From NCBI RefSeq assembly GCF_000153765.1, contig NZ_DS022295.1, positions 155,828 to 219,827 of the forward strand: 64,000 bases of DNA, given 5' to 3'. Source of the DNA: Mariprofundus ferrooxydans PV-1. Lineage in GTDB: Bacteria; Pseudomonadota; Zetaproteobacteria; Mariprofundales; Mariprofundaceae. This document shows, one piece after another, positions 36,836 to 45,341 of the stretch (positions are counted from its first letter, which is position 1; every line of letters starts with the position of its first letter). The notes beneath the pieces are model-generated. The model saw only the letters and a program-made list of their open reading frames with translations, was not told where the DNA came from and did not search any database. Made by a program: the position numbers and the translations under genes.

Positions 36836-38107
36836 GGCTGATAAGTGTGACCCGGAATGCATGATTGCGCAGCGATTTCACCGCGACGGACGGCAGATTC
36901 AATGGTTGCCGGCAACTGCCCGGGGAGGGGGGTCTCACAGGCATTGATGATTGATGCCGGTAGACATTCACCGCCTGAATGATCGGGGCGTACCAGTGTG
37001 GTTGCACGTCGTTCACTCACAATGCGGCTATGGATGAGTTCCGGTTGTTGGCTCATTCCGCATAACTGTGATAACTCATCGATACAGCAGCGAACCAGAT
37101 CCGGCCCGGATCTGTGGCCTTCATCCGCGCTGATGACAGCGCAGATATGTTTGCCGGGCGTAGTTGTAAGCCACTGCTGCGACACATCGAAATACCATTG
37201 CCCGACACCGTCAATGCAGCCGATCAGCGGTGCGGGCATAGGCACGGCGTGGCGCAGCCACAGATGAATATTGCTGATCGCACGTGTTTCACGAGTGAGC
37301 TGCCGATGCATCAGTTTGTCCGCGGCATGGGAGGGCAGTGCGACAACAACCTTGTCATAGTTTTTGCCATCGACACGCGCATCTTCATCGCCTCCAACCA
37401 GCTGGCGGACCCTGTGGCCGGTATGGATCTGCACTCCGAGTTGACGTGCCTGTTGTGCAAGCGGTTCAATCAGTGCGGTTTGCAGTGGTGCTGTAAACCA
37501 GCCGAGCCGAGCCTGATCGCGACCGGCAAAGCTCTCTTTCAGTACGCGCCTGAAGGTGAGCGTGCTGGCTGTCTCTGTTGCTTCATTCATTGCGCCCAGG
37601 CACAGGGGTTCAAGCAGATCACGTACAAGCTGATCGGGGATGCGCAGCTCATCCAGCCAGCCGGCTACCTGTTTCTCCCGGGGCGGTTTTTTCCGTTGCA
37701 GTGCGGCAGCCAGCCTCAGCATGGCAAGGGAGGAGGTAAGCGAGTGCCCCGGCATGGAGGCAGCGGCGAGCAGTAGGGCCGGAGCAAAGGGGAGTTTGGC
37801 AGCAGGCTGAAATGCGAAGTGGCCGCGCCGGATATCCCATAATGGCAGTGACAGGGACGGTTGCCAGTGCAGGTGTTTTCGCATTGCAATCGCGCAGCAA
37901 TCGCCGGGTTGCGGCATAAGCGCCGATCAGCAGATGCGGGCCATTATCGCAGAGCTGTTGCATGGTGGGTTCAAAAAATGAGCGCGTGCGTCCGCCAAGC
38001 GAGGGAGCTGCTTCAAACAGCTCTGTGCTAATACCCTGTTCGGCCAGACGAATGGCTGCAGTTAGACCGGTCAGGCCGCCGCCGATGACGGCTACGCTGG
38101 TTGTCAT
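36823..38107 (-). pseudogene. hpnE: Hydroxysqualene dehydroxylase HpnE, frameshifted
   Basis: FAD amine-oxidase-type protein that turns hydroxysqualene into squalene in the HpnCDE route. The N-terminal part (from ATG 38107) has the FAD motif VAVIGGGLTGLTAAIRLAEQG and GGRTRSF, then DNGPHLLIGAYAATRRLLRDC. The rest of the protein (WQPSLSLPLWDIRRGHF and onward, to TAA 36823) is in another frame. The join needs skipping one base at the AAAA run 37876-37879 (minus strand), that is, one base too many relative to an intact gene. Without the shift the N-terminal frame runs on as unrelated sequence to 37649. It may be a true lesion, a sequencing error or, less likely, recoding. Confidence 0.82.
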
Positions 38108-38112
38108 GGGGT

Positions 38113-38405
38113 TAGGAGCCTGTCGGACTTAGGGTGATCGTAGCGAGCAGGAGCAAGGCAGTGAAACCATACTTTGGTTTCACTGGTACGATAGCAACAT
38201 AGTGGTGACTATGTGACGACAAATCGGCAGGAGAGCCGATTTGCACGCCTTGCGCCCAAAGGGTGCAGGCCATGGATGGGCTGCATGATAAATCAGGATA
38301 ATTTGGGCCGCTCTCGCTGCCGCGCACGACTGCATGGATGCAGGAGGTAGAGCAACGCAGGAGCAGCTTGCCGAGTAGATTTCTCATAAGTTCGACTGAC
38401 TCCTA
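38113..38405. mobile_element. MITE-like element with terminal inverted repeats
   Basis: A 293-bp non-coding unit bounded by 19-bp imperfect inverted repeats, TAGGAGCCTGTCGGACTTA on the left and the complement of TAGGAGTCAGTCGAACTTA on the right (16/19 identical). Inside are further hairpins: CAGTGAAACC/GGTTTCACTG and CAAATCGGC/GCCGATTTG. No transposase frame is present. It separates hpnD from hpnE, and its right end supplies the TAG stop codon of hpnD. Target duplication is unclear; at most TA. Confidence 0.7.
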
Positions 38406-39278
38406 GAACTCGAGGCGGATCGGAGTACCATGCTTGCAGGCACGACGTTCATGGCGCCAGGCTCGCCAGGCGACCCATATTTTGCGTGCCGGCAGGATAC
38501 GCACCGGCTGTTGCCATACATCGAAACCATTCTGGCGGAGTCTGCGCAGATAGGTGTAATAGATTGCGCCCATGACAATAGACGGGCGCAGGCTTTCACG
38601 ATCCTCGGGCGGCAGTGTGGCGATGGCTGTCCGATAGGCCTGCTCGGCTTTTTCACCGTACTCCTGTAGTAGTTGCTGCATGGACTCACTCATCAGGCCA
38701 CTCTTGAATGCCTGATCGCTCAGCTGATAGCGACTGCGGGCATCCTGCGGGATATAAATCCTGCCGATGGCGGCATCATCAGCCAGATCGCGCAGTATAT
38801 TGGTCAGCTGCAGCGCCTCGCCCAGATGGGTGGCAAAATCCCGACTTTTTCGTTGTGTGTATCCGAAAACCTCAATGGAGAGCAGTCCGACCACGCCGGC
38901 TACACGATAGATATAGAGGGAGAGATCGGCCTGTTTAACGAATGGCTTGCCCAATACATCGGTCTGCATGCCGTCGAGAATTTCCAGCAGCAGTTCTTCG
39001 GAGATAGGGAAGTGGGCGGCGCACCAGTAGAGCTCATGGCCGACCGGGTGCTGTGCCTTGCCGGCAAAGGCACGGCCCAGCTCCTCGCGCCAGAAGCCGA
39101 GCTTGGCCAGCGCCACATGCTGCTCGCTAACTTCATCTGCCACATCATCGACTTCCCGGCAGAAGGCATACAGCGCCATCATGGCGCGGCGCTGATCTTC
39201 AGGTAAAAACATAAACGCGTAAAAAAATGAGGAGCCGGATCCCCGTGTTTTATCGCGACAGTAGATTTCAGGTGTCAT
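38403..39278 (-). CDS. hpnD: Presqualene diphosphate synthase HpnD
   Basis: 291 residues, trans-isoprenyl synthase joining two farnesyl diphosphates to presqualene diphosphate. First Asp-rich motif in CREVDDVADEV, second in NILRDLADDAAIGRIYIP. Start ATG 39278 overlaps hpnC by 11 bases. The TAG stop is made by the end of the MITE-like element, so the original C-terminus may have been altered by one or a few residues. Confidence 0.92.
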   Translation of the reverse strand: MTPEIYCRDKTRGSGSSFFYAFMFLPEDQRRAMMALYAFCREVDDVADEVSEQHVALAKLGFWREELGRAFAGKAQHPVGHELYWCAAHFPISEELLLEILDGMQTDVLGKPFVKQADLSLYIYRVAGVVGLLSIEVFGYTQRKSRDFATHLGEALQLTNILRDLADDAAIGRIYIPQDARSRYQLSDQAFKSGLMSESMQQLLQEYGEKAEQAYRTAIATLPPEDRESLRPSIVMGAIYYTYLRRLRQNGFDVWQQPVRILPARKIWVAWRAWRHERRACKHGTPIRLEF

Positions 39279-40182
39279 GTGTATGCTCGCTTACAGCGCG
39301 TGAGGGGAAGAGGCTGTCTCTGAGGATGGGAAAAATCATCTTCTTCCAGTCGTTTCTGCCCAGCGTGATACGTACGCTGAGCGGGCTCTCCAGTTCCTGT
39401 AGCTTGTCGAGCATGGTGAAGCCGCCATGCAGGGTGGCTGCTATCTGCAGGCGCAGGCGCATCGGCAGCAGTGGCAATAGCGGTATACCCTGGTGCAATA
39501 TCGCGCGCGTTGCGGCAAGCGCATGTAGGAAAACAGGCTGGAACCGGGGCTCATCCACCTGAGCCTCAAGCAATGCTTCGGTAGTCAGGTCGTGTAAAGC
39601 AAGCCATTCGCCGGGGATGTAACAACGGCCTTTTTTCAGGTCAATGCTAAGATCCTGCCAGAAATTAATCAGCTGCAGTGCCGTGCAGATTTGATCCGAA
39701 TAATGTTTTGCCTCAGCCGAATGGATGCCGTGCAGAGCCAGCATCAGGCGTCCCACGGGGTTGGCGGAATGGCGGCAGTAAAACAGCAGTTCATCCATGC
39801 TGCCATAGGCATGCAGCGTGACATCCATACGGAACGCAATAATCAGGTTATACAACTCTTCAACCGGCAGCTGACGTTTGCGGATGGCATCGCCCAGCGC
39901 CATGAATACAGCGTGATCGATATTGCTATCCTTCTCGCAGCGCTCCAGCAGTATCTCCCATGCATCCAGCTGTTTCAGGCGTGTGGCAGGCGTTGCATCG
40001 CCCTCGTCAGCCAGATCGTCGGCATGACGGGCAAAGGCATAAATGGCGGCAACAGCCGGGCGCAGATCGGCACGCAGCAGTTTGGATGCCGTCGGAAAAT
40101 TCTCATAGTGGTTGCGTGCGGTATCCAGACAATGTTGATAAGCTTGCGCTAGTTGCATCGACTGGCCTGTTGAGGCTTGCAT
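39268..40182 (-). CDS. hpnC: Squalene synthase-like protein HpnC
   Basis: 304 residues, paralogue of HpnD. HpnC converts presqualene diphosphate to hydroxysqualene. First Asp motif in FARHADDLADEG, second in NFWQDLSIDLKKGRCYIP. The family N-terminus (HYENFPTASKLL) is intact. ATG 40182 or ATG 40158 may be the start; neither has a strong ribosome site. hpnC-hpnD-hpnE form one minus-strand run, the usual squalene module for hopanoids. No squalene-hopene cyclase gene is in the window. Confidence 0.92.
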   Translation of the reverse strand: MQASTGQSMQLAQAYQHCLDTARNHYENFPTASKLLRADLRPAVAAIYAFARHADDLADEGDATPATRLKQLDAWEILLERCEKDSNIDHAVFMALGDAIRKRQLPVEELYNLIIAFRMDVTLHAYGSMDELLFYCRHSANPVGRLMLALHGIHSAEAKHYSDQICTALQLINFWQDLSIDLKKGRCYIPGEWLALHDLTTEALLEAQVDEPRFQPVFLHALAATRAILHQGIPLLPLLPMRLRLQIAATLHGGFTMLDKLQELESPLSVRITLGRNDWKKMIFPILRDSLFPSRAVSEHTHDT

Positions 40183-40251
40183 GGCGGCATGGTGGCAATG
40201 CCGGGCAGATTCCGCAAGCGCATTGCATCAATTGATTCGGGGGAGAGTTTC

Positions 40252-41418
40252 GTGAACGCTTTTAAACAGGGTGATGGCAGGCGTGTAGCAGTTGTTGGCG
40301 GCGGTATTATCGGCTGCCTGACAGCACTCTACCTCCATCGGCTCGGTGCCAACCCGATTGTACTGGAAAAGGGCGATGCCGGACGCGAATCCTCGTGGGC
40401 GGGCGCAGGCATTCTCTGCCCGATTCATCCATGGCTTTATCCCGACAGTTTTACCCGCCTGATTGATGCCAGTCTCGCGCTGTTTCCATCCATGAATGAG
40501 ATGGTTGAGCAGTTAAGCGACCTGAAAACCGAGTGGCAATCATCCGGCATGATGATTCCGTTGTTTGCCGATGATCGTATTCATCATCGTGATGATGCGC
40601 TGGCCTGGTCAAAGCGCTTTGGCTGGCAGGTTGAGGAGTTGGACAGACAACAGAGCTGTGAGCTGGAAGCAACCATGAGCGGGCATGTTGGCGGCTCGTT
40701 GTTGTGGCCGAACGTCGGGCAGGTGCGTAATCCGCGTCTGCTGGCAGCGATCAGGAAAGCACTGGAAATCTGTCATGTACCCATCCGTGAGCAGGCCGAG
40801 GTGATCGGTGTTGGCAAAAACGGACAGGGTGATGTCGCAAGCGTAGTGCTTGCCGGTGGTGAGCGTATCGATACCGATGCCGTGTTGCTGGCTGCCGGTA
40901 GCTGGAGCGGCGGGCTGGCCCGCCAGATCGGCCTTGAGTTGCCTGTGGAGCCGGTAAAGGGGCAGATTGTGCTGCTCAGGGATGAACCGGGCAAAGTGAA
41001 ACACATTATCAAGCATGACGATGTCTATCTGGTGCCGCGCGCAGATGGTCATATTCTGGTTGGTGCCAGCATGGAGCGGGTCGGTTTTGAACCCGGCACC
41101 ACTGAAGCGGTGGTAAACAACCTGCTTGAGGCGACTTACCGCATCACGCCGGGCCTGAAGGATTCAAAAATTATTCAACAGTGGATGGGTTTTCGCCCCG
41201 GTAGCCCCGACGGTATGCCGTATCTCGGTCCTGTTGATGGCTATCCGGGCCTGTGGGTGGCTACCGGCCACTACCGCAACGGCGTTGCCCTTGCCCCCGG
41301 CACGGCCGATCTGATGAGTCGTTGGATCATGGGTGAAGCACCGCAGGTGGATCTCTCCGATTTCCGCGTCAACAGACCTGCGGTCAATATCGATAAGGTA
41401 GGTTTTCCCACCGCCTGA
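40252..41418 (+). CDS. thiO: Glycine oxidase ThiO
   Basis: FAD-dependent D-amino-acid-oxidase-fold enzyme that makes iminoglycine for the thiazole ring of thiamine. 388 residues. The FAD motif VAVVGGGIIGCLTALYL is near the N-terminus, then SSWAGAGIL, and TGHYRNGVALAPGTADL at the C-terminus, typical of ThiO. GTG 40252 is chosen for its GGGGGAGAG site; the frame is open to 40177 but that part is antisense to hpnC. No other thi gene is adjacent, so another DAO-family amine oxidase role remains possible. Confidence 0.87.
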   Translation: MNAFKQGDGRRVAVVGGGIIGCLTALYLHRLGANPIVLEKGDAGRESSWAGAGILCPIHPWLYPDSFTRLIDASLALFPSMNEMVEQLSDLKTEWQSSGMMIPLFADDRIHHRDDALAWSKRFGWQVEELDRQQSCELEATMSGHVGGSLLWPNVGQVRNPRLLAAIRKALEICHVPIREQAEVIGVGKNGQGDVASVVLAGGERIDTDAVLLAAGSWSGGLARQIGLELPVEPVKGQIVLLRDEPGKVKHIIKHDDVYLVPRADGHILVGASMERVGFEPGTTEAVVNNLLEATYRITPGLKDSKIIQQWMGFRPGSPDGMPYLGPVDGYPGLWVATGHYRNGVALAPGTADLMSRWIMGEAPQVDLSDFRVNRPAVNIDKVGFPTA

Positions 41419-41669
41419 TGTGAACGCTTCGCATACCTGATTTCGCGAATATCATCAGCATGCTTTGCCTGCCCATCAATATTTTCGTATGTCGTATTGC
41501 GGCCAACATAAGACATTCGAAAGTCAGCGCGTACGAGCGGGGTCGCAGGCGCCAGCAGTATGGTCTAACCAAACTCCATGGTTATGATTATTCATGTTGT
41601 TGCCATAGTGTTTGGTAATCCGGTGGCTAATTACCGCTAGGTTTATGTAATGGAGAATTAGAGTTTCAT

Positions 41670-42428
41670 ATGAGAATTATTAGTATTGATGCACAGCCAT
41701 TTCATGAACTGGCGTACGTATCATCGGGAGCCTCAGGCATCCCTAAGCTTCCTTTTTTCAAGGTGACTGTCGATGCGCTTCCCAGTGGAGCAGAGTGTCT
41801 CGTAGCTGTATCCGATCTGCAAGGAAGGGAACATAACGGTGCCAACCGATTGCTGGGAGAAGTTGTTTGCGAAGAGCTTGCATTGCTTCAAGAGCTCGAA
41901 GAAATACCAGCCGTGGCAGCGGTGATGCTGGCCGGCGACCTTTACGACAATCCTCAGAGCGATAAAAAGGGCTGCTCCGGCGATGTCACATCTGTGTGGA
42001 ATGCCTTTGTTTCCTCTTTTCCTGCTGTCATCGGCGTGCATGGCAATCACGATATCGTCGATGAATCAATTCTAAGTGAGCTGGCATGCGTACTGGATGG
42101 TAGCAAAACCAACCTGCTCGGTCTTATGGTAGGCGGGGTCTCCGGAATTATTGGCCGTGCCGACCGAAACCAGCGCAAACCGGCAACTGAATTTACCGAG
42201 GCTCTTCAAAAAGTACTGAGGTCCTCTGATCTTGTCTTGCTTCATCAGGGGCCTGATGAGCCGACCACAGGTCGAATCGGCGAACCCATGGTGCGGGAGT
42301 TATTGGAGAGACATGGGGAAAGCCTTGTCATCTTTGGTCATTGTGCTTGGTCCCCTCCCTACGCAGAAATGGGAAAGAATCAGCTTCTTAATGTGGACGG
42401 CAAGGTGATGATTTTCGTTGCAGGCTAG
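41670..42428 (+). CDS. Atypical calcineurin-like metallophosphoesterase
   Basis: 252 residues of the metallophosphoesterase fold. Motifs in order: SDLQG (Asp49), AGDLYDN (Asp90, Asp93), HGNHD (Asn126, His127), LLHQG (His192), FGHCAW (His224). The first motif normally reads DxH and the last GHxH; here Gln51 and Ala replace the metal-binding His of each, so the metal site or substrate may differ. A GGAG site precedes ATG 41670. No membrane segment or signal peptide. It stands with the next gene in an accessory stretch between thiO and the haemoglobin gene. Substrate unknown. Confidence 0.75.
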   Translation: MRIISIDAQPFHELAYVSSGASGIPKLPFFKVTVDALPSGAECLVAVSDLQGREHNGANRLLGEVVCEELALLQELEEIPAVAAVMLAGDLYDNPQSDKKGCSGDVTSVWNAFVSSFPAVIGVHGNHDIVDESILSELACVLDGSKTNLLGLMVGGVSGIIGRADRNQRKPATEFTEALQKVLRSSDLVLLHQGPDEPTTGRIGEPMVRELLERHGESLVIFGHCAWSPPYAEMGKNQLLNVDGKVMIFVAG

Positions 42429-42613
42429 TTGTGCTGAAGCATCAGCAAATGTGGCCGTGGATAACTATCCTGAACAACCCAACTTGGCCGAAATGGCAAA
42501 TAGTTACTTGAGTATTCCTGCATATAACGTTGGCATCTTTATCGATAGATGATAATTTCATTTATTGGATCATTGATTAACTACGAAAACATGCGAATTA
42601 TAAGGGCTTCAGA

Positions 42614-43936
42614 ATGGACATCATTAATCACTTATTGGATTGGACAATTGCTACAATGGGGTTCTTACACATTGAAGCAAATAGAAAAGAAATCTTATTT
42701 TTCATTTCAGGTTTACTGATTCCTTATTCCCTTGATGCGATTAAGGCCGCTGCCATTGTACCAATAATTCGCTCTATTCGAACTACGGTCATTAAACTGA
42801 TTGTAAGCCGGAAACGTATTTCCCTCTTCGAGTTTGTAGATAAGAAACTGACCCATGCACCATATTGCGCCTTTAATCCGCCAATATTCATTGATGCAGA
42901 TAGCAGTCCACAATTTACCTGCAAAATTCTTCGCAAGCCCTTTTTGCTAGCACCACCAGAATTGGATGCAAATGCTCCTCCTGAAGCGCATGACAGACTC
43001 TTATCAGGTCAGTTTGCAGAATCGCATACATATGAGCTTGGCTCAGATGGCGATAGTTCATTGGAGATATTCAACAAACTCATTGCTGATGAGGAGTTCC
43101 TAGCAACGACATGCCTCAAGGTGAGAGATGATTTTTTGGCCTGCAAAGATGGGTTCCACTTCAACGGGAAAATGCTCGCTGTAGCAAACTTTCAAATTAG
43201 CAGAACTCTCGACGAGTTGCCTTCGATTAAGCTAGAGCTACAGGAAACCGACTATTATTCTTACCGCGTCATTTCTGAAGCTGCCTCAAAAATCAGAAAT
43301 CAGTATGGTCTTGATGCGATGGTCAATGGCAACTTCAATGAATACTTGGCTACTGCCTTTCAACGCTATATCCATTTAAGTTTGGGGTTGGCAATTATAG
43401 TACACACACTACAAGACAACCGAATTATCATTACTCGCCGGTCATCCCATGCTGCAAATAACGCTGGCGAAGCAGGCGCCTATTTTATGTCTGTTAATGA
43501 AGGTATTAACACCAATGATATCGACCCGAACAATCCATTAAAACTAAACAGCTTGCACCGTATTGTTCTCAGATCTCTTGAGGAAGAGTTGTTTGGGGCC
43601 AGCTCAGGGGAGAATTTGCTCTCGAAGATTAATCATTGTGCTATTACAGGAGCCTTTGTTTACCAGCCAAATATGAGCATTGATCTAGCACTTTACGTTT
43701 CTGTCGACTGTGATTCGACGCAAATTCGCCAAGCCTATCGTTATGCTCGTGATGGCGGGTTTGAAACCTCCGAGATTATTGATGAGAACCGCTGGGATAA
43801 AAAAACGGGCCTGCCCCGGTTCGACGAGGAAAGCATCCTATCATTTTTATCCAGAACTGTAGGCAGCAAACCTGCATATATGACTTGGGATGAGGGAGCA
43901 TTAGTGACAGTAGCTTTATCAACACTGGTACGATGA
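42614..43936 (+). CDS. Membrane-anchored protein with Nudix-like domain, unknown function
   Basis: 440 residues. The first about 60 contain one hydrophobic helix (about 27-50) followed by basic residues, suggesting inner-membrane attachment with the bulk in the cytoplasm. Residues about 270-400 look Nudix-like: the segment SVNEG (293-297) and RSLEEELFG (320-328) resemble the EG and REUxEExGU parts of a Nudix box, but with Ser in place of the first Glu and one extra residue before the Gly. Codon and base use are visibly AT-richer than in neighbouring genes, suggesting transfer. The partner is the phosphoesterase 185 bases upstream. A nucleotide-linked function is inference only. Confidence 0.6.
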   Translation: MDIINHLLDWTIATMGFLHIEANRKEILFFISGLLIPYSLDAIKAAAIVPIIRSIRTTVIKLIVSRKRISLFEFVDKKLTHAPYCAFNPPIFIDADSSPQFTCKILRKPFLLAPPELDANAPPEAHDRLLSGQFAESHTYELGSDGDSSLEIFNKLIADEEFLATTCLKVRDDFLACKDGFHFNGKMLAVANFQISRTLDELPSIKLELQETDYYSYRVISEAASKIRNQYGLDAMVNGNFNEYLATAFQRYIHLSLGLAIIVHTLQDNRIIITRRSSHAANNAGEAGAYFMSVNEGINTNDIDPNNPLKLNSLHRIVLRSLEEELFGASSGENLLSKINHCAITGAFVYQPNMSIDLALYVSVDCDSTQIRQAYRYARDGGFETSEIIDENRWDKKTGLPRFDEESILSFLSRTVGSKPAYMTWDEGALVTVALSTLVR

Positions 43937-44061
43937 TAATCTTTAGAAAAACATTTTGAATGACCGAAGTTGGCCGGTTCCTGCCGTTTGCAAAAGCAGT
44001 GCTGCTGATAGCCATGTTGGGTTGGTAAAAGGGGCAATGCTGGTCTGAAACGTCGTGGAAG

Positions 44062-44469
44062 CTATTTCTCCGTATCTGGTTGATTGCGCATGAAATCGGC
44101 GACGCCGTAGAGCGATTGCAGCAACTCTGTGCGCAGTTTCTCGTCCTCGATGACGTCATCGAGCGCATGCTTCATGCACAGGATCCACTGATCGCGCGCG
44201 GATTCGTCGATCTTGAATGAGAGGTGACGCATGCGCAGGCGCGGATGGCCAAATTTCTCAATATATAACTGTGGACCGCCCATCCAGCCGGAGAGAAACA
44301 TGAACAGCTTATCCTCGGCCGATTGCAGGTTGTCGGCATGCATCCAGCGAATGGGCTGCGCTTCAGGCAGCTCGTCCATATGCTGGTAAAAGCGATGCAC
44401 CAGCTGGCGTAGTTTGGTTTCACCGCCGATACGTTCATAAAACGGGCGGATATCACTTTGTATTTGCAT
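44062..44469 (-). CDS. Truncated haemoglobin, group II
   Basis: 135 residues of the 2-on-2 globin fold (trHbO/YjbI type). The N-terminal FYERIGGE, the proximal-His region HLSFKID, and Trp G8 in DQWILCM point to group II. Such proteins bind oxygen or NO with high affinity. On the minus strand behind carbonic anhydrase (20-base gap) and hemN. Role, such as NO or oxygen handling, is inferred from the family. Confidence 0.92.
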   Translation of the reverse strand: MQIQSDIRPFYERIGGETKLRQLVHRFYQHMDELPEAQPIRWMHADNLQSAEDKLFMFLSGWMGGPQLYIEKFGHPRLRMRHLSFKIDESARDQWILCMKHALDDVIEDEKLRTELLQSLYGVADFMRNQPDTEK

Positions 44470-44489
44470 GGTATGAAGGCCTCTCTGGC

Positions 44490-45104
44490 TTACGACGGCA
44501 TGCCGTCGAAGAAGTCCACGACACCTGTCTCAATCGAGTATTCGGCACCGACGACGAGTAGTTTACCCTGCTGGATCAGATTCTCGAGGATCTGCGATCC
44601 GTGGCGCAGGTGATTGGCCGAGGCGCGGATATTGGCGCGAACGGCATGATGCATCAGGGTGTCATGGCTGTCGGCAGCTTTCGTCTCCAGTAGCGGCTCC
44701 ACCGACGGGCGGATGCGATTCACAATCGACAACAGGTTGGTTGAGCGGCTCTCCTGTGGGCGCTCCAACTCCTCGATTGTGGCCTGAACGGCGCCGCACT
44801 TGGAGTGACCGAGTACAATGACAAGCGGGGTGCCGAAACGTTCAGCAGCAAACTCCACGCTGCGACTGGAGGAGCACATATTGCCGGCTACGCGGATCAC
44901 AAACAGATCACCCAGTCCCTGATCGAAGACGATCTCGGCAGGTACCCGCGAGTCGGAGCAGCCGAGAATAATGGCGAACGGTTCCTGTCCCGCCAGGAGA
45001 GCTGTGCGGCGTGTCTGGTCGGTGAGCGTGCTGCTCTCTGCTTCCGAGACAAAATGGCGGTTTCCTTCTATCAGTCTGTTCAGAGCTTCTGTTGCTGAGA
45101 TCAT
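44490..45104 (-). CDS. can: Beta-class carbonic anhydrase
   Basis: 204 residues, zinc enzyme interconverting CO2 and bicarbonate. Zinc ligands Cys in LGCSDSRVPAE, His and Cys in LGHSKCGAV; the Asp-Arg dyad follows the first Cys. Length is typical. Useful for bicarbonate supply to carboxylations. Separated from hemN by a strong terminator. Confidence 0.94.
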   Translation of the reverse strand: MISATEALNRLIEGNRHFVSEAESSTLTDQTRRTALLAGQEPFAIILGCSDSRVPAEIVFDQGLGDLFVIRVAGNMCSSSRSVEFAAERFGTPLVIVLGHSKCGAVQATIEELERPQESRSTNLLSIVNRIRPSVEPLLETKAADSHDTLMHHAVRANIRASANHLRHGSQILENLIQQGKLLVVGAEYSIETGVVDFFDGMPS

Positions 45105-45281
45105 TGTATGTCGTCCTTATTCAGAATATGCAATGTTGCAGGGCGGCGTTTCTCATCTTCCGGCAATCGGGCGCGGCAGTGTACGCCGGGCGGTTGTGAA
45201 ATTTCACCCATTGGTTTTCCGGGTGTTTATCATCGCGAGGGGATAGGGGTGTACATCGCCAGAGTATTTCCGAGTCGGCAA

Positions 45282-45323
45282 CAACAAAAAACGCCGGGCA
45301 GATCCGCCCGGCGTTTTTTGTTG
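45282..45323 (-). terminator. hemN: Terminator of hemN
   Basis: A perfect 18-bp inverted repeat with GCCCGGCG core and 6-base loop; A-run on one side and T-run on the other are part of the stem. Lies between the 3' end of hemN and the start of can. Confidence 0.92.
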
Positions 45324-45341
45324 CGTGTTGTGTCCTGGCAG

